From the NCBI RefSeq assembly GCF_014646355.1, contig NZ_BMNH01000038.1:1-63866 (forward strand): a DNA stretch of 63,866 bases. The letters run 5' to 3'. Source of the DNA: Nonomuraea cavernae. Its GTDB lineage: Bacteria; Actinomycetota; Actinomycetes; Streptosporangiales; Streptosporangiaceae. Shown here in pieces: positions 50,025-58,340 of this stretch. The translations under genes were made by a program, and so were the position numbers. The notes under the pieces are model-generated. The model worked only from the letters and a program-made list of their open reading frames with translations, was not told the origin of the DNA and made no database searches. Within the stretch, counting starts at the first letter, position 1. Each line of letters opens with the position of its first letter.

Positions 50025-51920
50025 GTGACCACCAGCAGTTCGGAGTTCTCCGTCTCCGGTCCGCGCTACAACGGGCGCGGTCCGGTGCGCTGGCTCTGGT
50101 CCCACCTGCGCCGCCATCCGCTCCACCTGGCCGGTTTCCTCGGCGGGTCGCTCGTCATGGTGGTGCTCAACGCCCTGGTCCCCCAGCTCACCGGCGAGGC
50201 CTTCGACGCCGTGCTGGGAGAGCGGGGTGAGCCGCGCGCCGCGCTGGGCCTGCTCGCGCTGGCGCTGCTGGCGATCGTGTCGGCCCGTGGGCTGTTCGAT
50301 CTGGCCGCCCGGCTGTCGAGCGAGGTGCTGGCCAAGCGGTTGGAGCGCGACGCCCGTGACGAGCTCTACGTGAGCCTGCTGGGCAAGAGCCAGACCTTCC
50401 ACAACCGGCAGCGGGTCGGCGACCTGATGGCCCGGGCGGCCAACGACATCCGGCAGCTCTCCATCATGGTCACTCCAGGGTTCGACCTGATCGTCGACTC
50501 CGGCCTCAACGGCCTGGTGCCGCTCTTCTTCATCGGCATGATCGACCCGCGGCTGCTGCTGGTGCCCTGCGTCTTCGCGGTCACCTTCGTGATCGCGCTC
50601 TGGCTCTACATGCGCCAGCTCAACCCGGTGGCCACGCGCATGCGTGAGCAGTTCGGCGACCTCAACGCGGGCCTCAACCAGGCCGTGCGCGGCATCGAGG
50701 TGATCAAGGTGACCGCGCAGGAGGAGCAGGAGCGGCTACGGTTCCGGTCCTACGCGCGCCGCTACCGCGACTCGTTCGTCCGCAACGGCCTGGTCCAGGC
50801 CCGCTATCTGCCCACTCTGCTGTTCGCCTTCGCGATGGCCGGGGCGCTGTGGCACGCCCTCCACCTCCATGCCGCGGGGGCGATCACCATCGGCGAGCTG
50901 GTGGCCTTCATGGGCCTCATGGGCATGATGGGCTTCCCGACGCAGATCTCGATCTTCACGTTCTCGCTGGTCCAGCTCGGCGTCGTGTCCTCCCGCCGGA
51001 TCCTCGACATCGTCAACGCCGAGACCGAGCTGGAGCAGCGGGCCGACGGCCATGCCGCGCCCATCACCGGCGAGATCGTCTTCGACGACGTGACGTTCGG
51101 CTACGGAGAGGGCGACCCGGTGCTGCGTGGGGTGTCGTTCACCGTGCGGCCGGGCGAGACGGTGGCGATCGTCGGCGAGACGGGCTCCGGCAAGAGCACG
51201 CTGACCAAGCTGGTGCCCCGCATCTACGACGTGACCTCGGGCCGGATCCTGGTCGACGGCGTCGACGTGCGCGACTGGGACCTCGACTCGCTGCGCTCGC
51301 AGATCTCCACCATCGAGCAGGACATCGTGCTCTTCTCCCGTTCAGTCGCCGCCAACATCGCCTTCAGCCTCGGCCAGCGGGCCGATCGCGAGGCCGTGGT
51401 CAGGGCGGCCGAGGACGCGCAGGCCGCCGAGTTCGTCGCCGAGCTCGACGACGGCTACGACACGGTCATCGGCGAGCGCGGCGTCACCCTGTCGGGAGGC
51501 CAGCGCCAGCGGCTGGCCATCGCGCGGGCGTTGCTGACCGACCCGGCGATCCTCGTGCTCGACGACTCGACCAGCGCCGTCGACTCCGCCACCGAGGACC
51601 GCATCCAGCAGGCGATCGGCCGCATCCTCGACGGGCGCACCACGCTGCTGATCACCCATCGCCTCTCCCAGATCCGGTGGGCCGACAAGGTCCTGCTGCT
51701 GCGGCGCGGCGAGCTGGTCGACTACGGCACCCATGACGAGCTGATCGAGCGCAGCCGCCTCTACCAGCGGATCTTCGCCCACTACGACGAGGTCGCGGAC
51801 CCGGCCGAGTCGTCCTCGTCGACGGCTCGCCAAGATCAGGCCGAGTCGTCCTCGGCGGCGGCTCGCCGGGATCAGACCGAGCCGCCGGTCCTGGCGAGCG
51901 AGCAAGGAGGGGTGCGCTGA
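50025..51920 (+). CDS. Heterodimeric ABC exporter subunit with non-canonical Walker B (Asp)
   Basis: 631 aa: six-helix permease and NBD. Walker A VGETGSGKSTL, signature VTLSGGQRQRLAIARALL, but Walker B ends LVLDDSTSAVD, with Asp in place of the catalytic Glu. H-loop LITHRLS. GTG 50025 after GGGGGG. The C-terminus has a tandem of PAESSS-type repeats (residues about 580-625). Its stop overlaps the ATG of the next subunit (TGATG), so the two are coupled. One composite ATP site will be inactive, the other active. Confidence 0.93.
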   Translation: MTTSSSEFSVSGPRYNGRGPVRWLWSHLRRHPLHLAGFLGGSLVMVVLNALVPQLTGEAFDAVLGERGEPRAALGLLALALLAIVSARGLFDLAARLSSEVLAKRLERDARDELYVSLLGKSQTFHNRQRVGDLMARAANDIRQLSIMVTPGFDLIVDSGLNGLVPLFFIGMIDPRLLLVPCVFAVTFVIALWLYMRQLNPVATRMREQFGDLNAGLNQAVRGIEVIKVTAQEEQERLRFRSYARRYRDSFVRNGLVQARYLPTLLFAFAMAGALWHALHLHAAGAITIGELVAFMGLMGMMGFPTQISIFTFSLVQLGVVSSRRILDIVNAETELEQRADGHAAPITGEIVFDDVTFGYGEGDPVLRGVSFTVRPGETVAIVGETGSGKSTLTKLVPRIYDVTSGRILVDGVDVRDWDLDSLRSQISTIEQDIVLFSRSVAANIAFSLGQRADREAVVRAAEDAQAAEFVAELDDGYDTVIGERGVTLSGGQRQRLAIARALLTDPAILVLDDSTSAVDSATEDRIQQAIGRILDGRTTLLITHRLSQIRWADKVLLLRRGELVDYGTHDELIERSRLYQRIFAHYDEVADPAESSSSTARQDQAESSSAAARRDQTEPPVLASEQGGVR

Positions 51921-53740
51921 TGGGCTTCGTCATGGACGGCCTCGACGCCGAAGACTACGACCGCAGTTACGACGACCGCGATCTGCTGCGCCGGATCCTG
52001 TCCTACTTCCGGCCGAAGCTCGGGTCGATGCTCCTGGTGGCCGTCATGATCGTGCTGGTCTCGGCGACCCAGGCGGCCATGCCGCTGCTGGCCAGCTGGG
52101 GCGTCGACGCGATCGCCGACGGCACCATCGCCGACGTGGGGTGGCGGATCACGGCGGGGCTGCTGCTCGCCGGGGCGCTCGGCTGGCTGTTCACCTTCGT
52201 CCGGCAGTGGTACAGCGCGCGGGTCACCGGCGACGTCGTGCTCCGCCTGCGTGAGGACGCGTTCGACGCCGTGCTCGAACGCGACCTGTCCTTCTACGAC
52301 GAGACGCCGTCAGGCAAGATCGTCAGCCGGGTGACCTCCGACACCGACGACTTCGCCACCGTGTCCACGCTCACGATGGACCTGATCAGCCAGGTGCTGA
52401 TGGTGGGGTTCGTCACGGTCCTGTTGTTCCTGCGCAGCGTCGAGCTGGCCCTGCTGACCCTGCTGATGGTGCCGGTCGTCGTGGGCATCGCGCTGCTCTT
52501 CCGGCGGCTCGCCCGCATCAGCACCCGCACGGCCCAACGTTCGCTGAGCCGGGTCAACGCCAACCTGCAGGAGACCATGGGCGGCATCGCCGTGGCCAAG
52601 AACTTCCGCCAGGAGCGGCAGGTCTACGACGAGTTCCGGCCCATCAACCAGCAGAGCTACCGGGTGACCCTCAGGCAGGGGTTCGTCTTCTCCGCCATCT
52701 TCCCGGTGCTCTTCCTCGTGGCCGGGCTCGCCACCGTCGCGCTGGTCCAGCTGGGCGGCACCTCGGTGCTCGGGGGCGGTCTTTCGGCCGGCGACTGGTA
52801 CCTCTTCCTGCAGGGCGTGTCGCTCTTCTGGTTCCCGCTGACGTCCATCGCCGCCTTCTGGTCACAGTTCCAGCAGGGCCTGTCGGCGTCCGAGCGGGTC
52901 TTCGCCCTGATCGACGCCCAGCCGCGGGTCGTCCAGACGGACGCGCGGGTCCCCGGCAGGCTGGCGGGCCGCATCGAGTTCCAGAACGTCACCTTCGGCT
53001 ACGACGCCGCCAGCCCCGTGCTCCGCGACTTCGACCTGCTCATCGGGGCCGGCGAGTCCGTGGCCCTCGTCGGCCACACCGGCGCGGGCAAGTCCACGCT
53101 CAGCAAGCTGATCACCCGGTTCTACGAGTTCCAGGAAGGCCGCCTGCTGATCGACGGCCACGACATCCGCACGCTCTCCCTGGGCCACTACCGCAGGCAG
53201 ATCGGCGCGGTCCCGCAGGCTCCGTTCCTGTTCAGCGGCACCGTCGCCGACAACATCCGCTACCCGAGGCCCGACGCCGGCGACGAGGAGGTGGTCGCCG
53301 CCGCGGCCGCGGTCGGCGGCGGCGACTGGGTCGACGCCCTCCCACAGGGCCTGCTGACCGATGTCGGCGAGCACGGCCGGGCGCTGTCCATGGGCCAGCG
53401 CCAGCTCGTCGCGCTGGCCCGCCTGCTCATCCAGGACCCGGCGATCGTGGTGCTCGACGAGGCCACGGCCAGCGTCGACCCGCTGACCGAGGCCCAGATC
53501 CAGGAAGGGCTCGACGTGGTGCTGGCCGGCCGCACCTCGATCGTCATCGCGCACCGGCTGTCCACGATCGAGCACGTCGACCGCATCATCGTGCTCGACC
53601 ACGGCCAGATCGTGGAGGAGGGCGACCACGCGATGCTGCTGGCTCGGGGTGGCCGCTACTGTCAGGTCTACAACACCTACTTCCGGCACCAGTCGCCCCA
53701 TTATCGCGCCGGCTCGGGGTTCGTCGCCGTGGGCGACTGA
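51920..53740 (+). CDS. Heterodimeric ABC exporter subunit with degenerate signature motif
   Basis: 606 aa: permease plus NBD. Walker A VGHTGAGKSTL and Walker B IVVLDEATASVD carry the catalytic Glu, but the signature is LSMGQRQLV instead of LSGGQ. Paired with the previous subunit's LSGGQ and Asp, this predicts one competent and one degenerate ATP site, as in TM287/288 and BmrCD. Many such pairs export drugs or peptides; the substrate is unknown. No resistance or biosynthetic gene is adjacent. Confidence 0.94.
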   Translation: MGFVMDGLDAEDYDRSYDDRDLLRRILSYFRPKLGSMLLVAVMIVLVSATQAAMPLLASWGVDAIADGTIADVGWRITAGLLLAGALGWLFTFVRQWYSARVTGDVVLRLREDAFDAVLERDLSFYDETPSGKIVSRVTSDTDDFATVSTLTMDLISQVLMVGFVTVLLFLRSVELALLTLLMVPVVVGIALLFRRLARISTRTAQRSLSRVNANLQETMGGIAVAKNFRQERQVYDEFRPINQQSYRVTLRQGFVFSAIFPVLFLVAGLATVALVQLGGTSVLGGGLSAGDWYLFLQGVSLFWFPLTSIAAFWSQFQQGLSASERVFALIDAQPRVVQTDARVPGRLAGRIEFQNVTFGYDAASPVLRDFDLLIGAGESVALVGHTGAGKSTLSKLITRFYEFQEGRLLIDGHDIRTLSLGHYRRQIGAVPQAPFLFSGTVADNIRYPRPDAGDEEVVAAAAAVGGGDWVDALPQGLLTDVGEHGRALSMGQRQLVALARLLIQDPAIVVLDEATASVDPLTEAQIQEGLDVVLAGRTSIVIAHRLSTIEHVDRIIVLDHGQIVEEGDHAMLLARGGRYCQVYNTYFRHQSPHYRAGSGFVAVGD

Positions 53741-53914
53741 TACCGGGGATTCCTCGTGGGAGATCGTGGATCTTGCCGCAGGTGGGGGCGTGGGGTGGTG
53801 AGCATGCCGCCTTGCGGGCCGTTGACTTCCGCCGGTCCGCCGCCGGCACCTCGCGTTTAATCAGCGACGTGGCGTGCAGGGTCCATGCGGCGAAAGGCAG
53901 GCTGATCACGAGGG

Positions 53915-54355
53915 GTGGTGGTCGATGTGGTCGACCGGGAAAGCGTGCCCACGTTCTGTCAGGTGGTGCTCGACTGCACCGATGCGAGGGCGTTGGCGGA
54001 GTTCTACCGATCTCTGCTGGGTCTGGTCTATCGGCCCGGTGATGAGCCGCCGGAGGCAGGGGGCGCCGATGAGCGTGGCCGCGACTGGCTGGTGCTGAGG
54101 ACTCCTGAGGGCGCCCCGCAGCTGGCCTTCCAGCAAGTCGAACGACTACCCGAGGCGACTTGGCCGGAAGACCGGGTGCCACAGCAGTTGCACCTGGACC
54201 TGACCGTGGACTCGGTCGAGAGCTTGGACGTTCAACACGAACGCGTCCTGCGTCTCGGCGGCCGGCTGCTGCTGGACCGCAGCGATGATCCCGAGGAGCC
54301 CCTCCGCGTCTATGCCGACTTGGCCGGCCATCCGTTCTGCGTTTTCGTCGGCTGA
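53915..54355 (+). CDS. VOC-family (glyoxalase-like) protein
   Basis: 146 aa with two VOC modules: TFCQVVLDCTDARALAEFYRSLLG and QLHLDLTVDSVESLDVQHERVLRLGG ending DLAGHPFCVFVG. Metal-ligand residues are only partly conserved, as in many actinomycete VOC_2 proteins. ATG 53915; stop 5 bp before the following decayed gene, which was probably the second gene of the transcript. Confidence 0.87.
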   Translation: MVVDVVDRESVPTFCQVVLDCTDARALAEFYRSLLGLVYRPGDEPPEAGGADERGRDWLVLRTPEGAPQLAFQQVERLPEATWPEDRVPQQLHLDLTVDSVESLDVQHERVLRLGGRLLLDRSDDPEEPLRVYADLAGHPFCVFVG

Positions 54356-54360
54356 TAGGG

Positions 54361-55253
54361 GTGCCGCGCCGCTCACCCGACCCGCCGCGAGAGGGAGCGG
54401 TGGCTGGAGAAGCGGTCCGCCGGGGTCCGGCGGCAACTGGAGTTCCTGCGTTCGGCGCTGGACGGCGGCGCCGCCGACGAGGCGCAGCAACTGTTCCCGG
54501 AAGGCTATGTCTTCCTGCACGCGTTGTACGGCCTGAGCTGGGTCGAACTCGGCCTGCGCGAACCGGCCGACGGACGCGCGGTCGCGCTCGGCGAGGCCCG
54601 CTGGGCGTTACGACGGCTGGACTCGCCCTCCGGCCGCGCCCCGTTCAGCCCCGACCTCGTCCCGCCGTACGGCGTCTTCTACCAGGGCTGGACCAACTGG
54701 CTGCGCGGCGGAGCGCTGAGCCTGCAACCGGCCGGGCAGCGCGACCCGGCTGAGCTGCGCCGGTTCGCCGCCGACTCCGCCGCCCTCGGCCGGGCGTTCG
54801 ACGCCTCCGGCTCACCGTTCCTGGCGGCGTACCCGGAACAGGCCTGGCCGGTCGACTCCACGGTGGCGGTGGCGTCGCTCCGGCTGCACGACACACTGCT
54901 GCCGCCGCGGTTCGCCGGCACCGTCGAACGGTGGCTCCGAGCCGTACGTGAGCGGCTCGACCCGCGCACCGGGCGCCGGCGCGCTGGCCAACTACGGCGA
55001 GCTGGCCGGCCTGCCGATCGTCACCCCGTGGACCAAGAGGTACGCCTTCGGCCTGCTCCCGATCGGCGACGCGTTCCTCGCCTGGTCGAAGACCGCACGG
55101 CCCTGGGTGGCGGGTACGCCGGACCCGCCGCCGGCGACCGTCTCGTGGTGGTGGCGGATGCCGCTGCTGTCGATGCTGTTCGTCGTCGGCGTCGCTCCCT
55201 GGGGGCCGGCGCTGCTGCGGTGGCGGCGCCGTACGCGTGCCGGCACCAGCTGA
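54361..55253 (+). pseudogene. Frameshifted gene for a membrane-tail protein
   Basis: Three frames must be joined to read one protein: GTG 54361 MPRRSPDPP in the first; RERERWLEKRSAGVRRQLEFLRS to RAVRERLDPRTG in the second (54388-54970), with motifs such as YGLSWVELGLREPADGRAVA and ASLRLHDTLL; and ALANYGELAGLPIVTPWTKR ending in a membrane helix LSMLFVVGVAPWGPALL in the third (54970-55253). The second frame has no start codon of its own. Two frameshifts make it non-functional unless sequence errors caused them. The original family is a probable uncharacterised actinomycete membrane protein. Confidence 0.7.
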
Positions 55254-55335
55254 GCGGCACCTGCTGAGCGGGATTCGCGCTGAGTGGGATTCGCGCTGAG
55301 TGGCGCCTGCTGAGCGGGACCCGCTGAGCGCACCC
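55249..55335 (+). repeat. Six imperfect 14-16-bp tandem repeats (GCTGAG core)
   Basis: Units begin at 55249, 55263, 55279, 55295, 55309 and 55323, each GCTGAG(C/T)G followed by GGATTCGC or GGCGCCT/GGACCC. Each carries TGA. They start at the stop codon of the decayed gene and may derive from repeated duplication of its end. Confidence 0.75.
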
Positions 55336-55412
55336 GCGCCGACGCGAAAGCGGCCTGGCGAACCGGAAAGGCGGCCCGAAGAAACCGCGAAAGCGGTCAA
55401 GCCGGGACATGG

Positions 55413-56180
55413 TCAGGCGAGGGCCGCCTCGTCGACCAGGGCGACCCTGATGGCCGCCGGATCGTCGCCGGCGAGGGGGACGGCGAAGACCGCCGACCGC
55501 TCGCGCGCGCCGTAGACCAGGAACCGCACGCCGTCCTCGTCCCACGTCTCGCGTACGTCCGAGGTGAGCCGGGCCGACGCCGAGCAGTACGCGGGGCTGC
55601 GCCGGAGCAGGTGCAACGTGGTCTCCAGCGGGACGTCCCCTGGCGGGAGAGCGGCGAGCGGGCGGCGCAGCCGTACCAGGAGGCGGCGTGTCGGGGTGAG
55701 CCAGTAGCGGTCCAACTCGGCCGAGAGGCCCAGCAGGATCACGACCTCCAGCAGGACGAGAGGCGCGAGCGGCGGGTACGGCCCCGCCCCGATCGCCACG
55801 AGCCCGGCGGCGAGCAGGACGCCCGCGCGGAGGAAGGCGCGCAGGTCCACCGGGCGGGAGTGCGCGCCCAGGCAGCCGCACGACGAGGTGGGCGCGGCGA
55901 CGTACGCGTAGCTGAGGTAGGCGAGGAAACCGGCCGCGAGCAGCGCGGCGGCCACGCCGTCGAGAGGATGGACCGGCGGCAGCAGCAGCGCGGCGGCCAC
56001 CGCCAGCTCGACCAGGCCGACGAGCCGGAGCGCCGGGACCGCGCGCGTCGCGCCGGTCAGCCGGGCCAGGGCGGTCTGCCCGGCCTGTGCCCGCATCCGC
56101 CGGCTGAGCAGCTTCATCAGACCTGCCCAGATGAGGAAGACAGCGATCACGTACGGCTGCGACGCGGCGATCCCGTGCAT
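55413..56180 (-). CDS. MauE/DoxX redox-associated membrane protein
   Basis: 255 aa. Four helices (VIAVFLIWAGLMKLLS, LVGLVELAVAAALLLPP, GVAAALLAAGFLAYLSYAYV, AGVLLAAGLVAIGAG) with a SSCGCLGAHS cysteine pair after helix 3, the hallmark of MauE-like proteins that help form disulfides in exported cysteine-rich proteins. The C-terminal 90 residues are a soluble domain. It follows, 10 bp apart, a Tat protein and a 15-Cys protein in the same operon, so a folding or oxidation role for these is strongly suggested. Confidence 0.88.
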   Translation of the reverse strand: MHGIAASQPYVIAVFLIWAGLMKLLSRRMRAQAGQTALARLTGATRAVPALRLVGLVELAVAAALLLPPVHPLDGVAAALLAAGFLAYLSYAYVAAPTSSCGCLGAHSRPVDLRAFLRAGVLLAAGLVAIGAGPYPPLAPLVLLEVVILLGLSAELDRYWLTPTRRLLVRLRRPLAALPPGDVPLETTLHLLRRSPAYCSASARLTSDVRETWDEDGVRFLVYGARERSAVFAVPLAGDDPAAIRVALVDEAALA

Positions 56181-56190
56181 CTGCTGGCTC

Positions 56191-56787
56191 CTAGTGAGGG
56201 GAGAAGACGGTTGCGATGTCGACTTCGTTCGTGTCCGGACGCCAGGCGCCCAGGATCTGCACGTGCTGGCTCACTTTCAGCATCGACAGGTCCGAGGTGG
56301 CCGGCGACTCGGAGTGGATGGCGACGGACTTGCCGGCCACGACGTGGCACAGCACCTCGTGCCCGTTGTGGTCAAGGTGGATGGTCTGGCTGGTGATGTT
56401 CTTGATGTGACCCTTGATATTGACGATGTTGAGCCACACCGCCTCGGCGGCGAGCATCCCATCGGGCATGCGTACGCCCCTGGCGTACAGGCCGTCGCCC
56501 GGCTTGGCCTGATCGAACCCGACCGGTCCCAGCTTCCACAGGCTCGTGCCGTCGACGACCCTGATGGTGTGGAACACCATGTTCGAGCCCAGGACGAGCA
56601 GGGTGTTCTCCTTGATCGAGCGGATCCGGCCCTCGGCGAAGTTGGGGTCGGGGGTGCCGGGCTCGATCGCGGGAGCCGTGGTGGCGAAGGCCGCCTCGGG
56701 GCCGAGCGAGCCCAGCGCGGTCGCGGCGACGACGCCCGCACCACCGCCGAGCACGGCCGACTTGAGCAGATCTCTTCTGCTGCGCAT
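56191..56787 (-). CDS. Tat-exported protein with OB-like domain
   Basis: 198 aa. The N-terminus MRSRRDLLKSAVLGGGAGVV is a typical twin-arginine signal (RRDLLK). The mature part is beta-rich (GRIRSIKENTLLVLGSN, GHIKNITSQTIHLDHNGHEVL, HVQILGAWRPDTNEVDIA), of the DUF5666-like or OB type. Strong ribosome site TAGGAGG before ATG 56787. Second gene of the 15-Cys/Tat/MauE operon. Confidence 0.82.
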   Translation of the reverse strand: MRSRRDLLKSAVLGGGAGVVAATALGSLGPEAAFATTAPAIEPGTPDPNFAEGRIRSIKENTLLVLGSNMVFHTIRVVDGTSLWKLGPVGFDQAKPGDGLYARGVRMPDGMLAAEAVWLNIVNIKGHIKNITSQTIHLDHNGHEVLCHVVAGKSVAIHSESPATSDLSMLKVSQHVQILGAWRPDTNEVDIATVFSPH

Positions 56788-56797
56788 CGTTCGCCTC

Positions 56798-57247
56798 CTA
56801 TGCGGCCGAGATCTCGCACGGCCGCAGGCCGGTGGAGAGGCTGGCGATCTGGCTGTACGCGGCCGGTGTGAGGTCGATCAGCCGGTTGTCCGCGCAGGTC
56901 GCGCCGCAGCAGCTCCGTTCGCCGCAGAACAGGTCGGTCTGCGGGCCGCAGTCGGCGATGGCGGTGACGACGCTGACGCCGCTGCACAGCGCCGTGGTGC
57001 GGTGGCGGAAACCGCAGGTCCTGCGGGACAGGCCGACACCGCAGCTGTCAGGGCGGGTGATCGCCCAGCAGGCGTCGGACGTGTTGGGCCAGGCATGTTG
57101 CATGCTGCCCGAGTTGCAGGTGCCGCAGGCTCCCTTGCCGGTGCTGCTGCACGGGCCCCAGGCGGTGCCGCAGCAGAACCAGGAGACCTCTCCTTGGACG
57201 GGGCCGAGTAAGTCGGCGGGCGGGTCGGGTGACGTGCTTCGCGACAT
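56798..57247 (-). CDS. Cysteine-rich (15 Cys) protein of MauE operon
   Basis: 149 aa, no signal peptide visible at the start (MSRSTSPDPPADLLGPVQG). After residue 22 it is dense in cysteine: WFCCGTAWGPCSSTG, ACGTCNSG, SCGVGLSRRTCGFRH, CGPQTDLFCGERSCCGATC. The number and pairing of cysteines plus a MauE-type partner recall the light chain of methylamine dehydrogenase, but I see no homology and no heavy chain. Export could ride on the Tat partner. ATG 57247 follows AAGGAGGA, the strongest site in the operon. Confidence 0.75.
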   Translation of the reverse strand: MSRSTSPDPPADLLGPVQGEVSWFCCGTAWGPCSSTGKGACGTCNSGSMQHAWPNTSDACWAITRPDSCGVGLSRRTCGFRHRTTALCSGVSVVTAIADCGPQTDLFCGERSCCGATCADNRLIDLTPAAYSQIASLSTGLRPCEISAA

Positions 57248-57495
57248 GCGCGTCCTCCTTGGGTGAGCTCTGAACGATCTCAGCGAGGCTTGAAGCTTTC
57301 CGACTCGATCTATGAGTACCATGCAAGGATTTTTCGTCAATGCCCGATCTGTCCCAGCGGCGAAAGTCGAATCAGCCGACGATGAGCGATCCCAGGCAGG
57401 GCGGTGTGTTGTCACTGATCAGGTGGAAGTGGCCTGAGTTGTGGGGTTAAGCCAGATTTAAGGGCGTTGCAAGAGGGACGCGATGGAATGTGGGC

Positions 57496-57675
57496 ATGAC
57501 GAACGAGAAGAAGAGTGGCGGCTTCGCACGCGCTGGTCGCCGAATCATCGCGGTTGCCGTGGTCGCCGCAGCCTCCTTGACCATCCTCGGCAGCGCGGCC
57601 CAGGCCAGGCCAAGTGACGGCTGGTACCGCTGCTGGATTTCGGACCACGGCTGGATGTGGTGCAAGGACGTCTAG
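57496..57675 (+). CDS. Secreted small peptide with two cysteines
   Basis: 59 aa. A long signal peptide (GRRIIAVAVVAAASLTILG, cleaved after AQA) leaves a 22-residue mature peptide starting RPSDGWYRCW and ending GWMWCKDV: four Trp and two Cys, so one disulfide loop. ATG 57496 (an in-frame ATG two codons upstream is possible). Followed by a perfect terminator. No modification genes nearby. Family not recognised. Confidence 0.65.
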   Translation: MTNEKKSGGFARAGRRIIAVAVVAAASLTILGSAAQARPSDGWYRCWISDHGWMWCKDV

Positions 57676-57727
57676 GACGTCCTCGTCCCACCGGCGCAGG
57701 GCCCGCGCCGGGTGGGGCATCAGATCC

Positions 57728-57755
57728 AGGCACGACCTTCGACAAGGTCGTGCCT
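57728..57755 (+). terminator. Perfect 12-bp hairpin after the secreted peptide
   Basis: AGGCACGACCTT (57728-57739), loop CGAC, AAGGTCGTGCCT (57744-57755), then GCTCTGTTTC. Rho-independent-like, 52 bp after the peptide stop. Confidence 0.75.
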
Positions 57756-57818
57756 GCTCTGTTTCGAGTTCGCTTTGGTACGACGTGTCGTGGCGGAGTA
57801 TGAGCCGCGGGACAGCTG

Positions 57819-58251
57819 CTAGGTCCACGAGACCGTGTGAAGCGGGCCAAGATCTGTCAGCGCGATGCGATCGTCGTGGACAAGGGTGGTGACCAGCATC
57901 AACGCCTCGTCGATGGTCACGTGTCGGCCACGCGAGCACTGCGCCGCCGCGTCAGGAGACTCCGCCCAGAGTTGTAAGTCGCTCTCCCACTGGAACTGAA
58001 GGATGGCTCCGGCGGCACTCTGGAAGCTGGGGCCAGGCCGTCTGTTCGGCGAGGTGTCGCGCTAACTCCTGAGTAGCGACCTCTCTGATCGTGCTCTCCA
58101 GGAGTTGATCATCCTCCACCTCGTTCGCCCAGCGCTCCATCGCGTCCTCGACCAGCCACGAGTACGCGCTGCGCCCGACGGCCACCTGAGTGCGGAGATC
58201 CTCGCTGAGTTCTCCAGCACGGTTGGCTCGATCACTTTCCGATCTCCTCAT
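57819..58251 (-). pseudogene. Probably frameshifted DUF6891-like gene
   Basis: From ATG 58251 the first frame reads ANRAGELSEDLRTQVAVGRS ... ELARHLAEQTAWPQLP, similar to the start of DUF6891-type proteins. That frame soon stops at 57952, but the next frame continues with normal codon use: SAAGAILQFQWESDLQLWAE, HVTIDEALMLVTTLVHDDRI and TAG at 57819. One frameshift near 58020-58030 would restore a single protein of about 140 aa. Alternatively two small genes overlap. Confidence 0.45.
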
Positions 58252-58340
58252 CCCCGGCTCGGCCACAGCTGAGGTCTGTCGCTCTCCGTGATTTGTCGTA
58301 CCCGTACAGCACACTGGTTCCGGCGTAGGAGGTGAGGGTC

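Noticed and set aside
50025..57675. A lanthipeptide or other peptide gene cluster built from the exporter pair and small peptides
   Set aside because: No LanM/LanB, YcaO, radical SAM or peptidase gene near either peptide, and the exporters lack peptidase domains.
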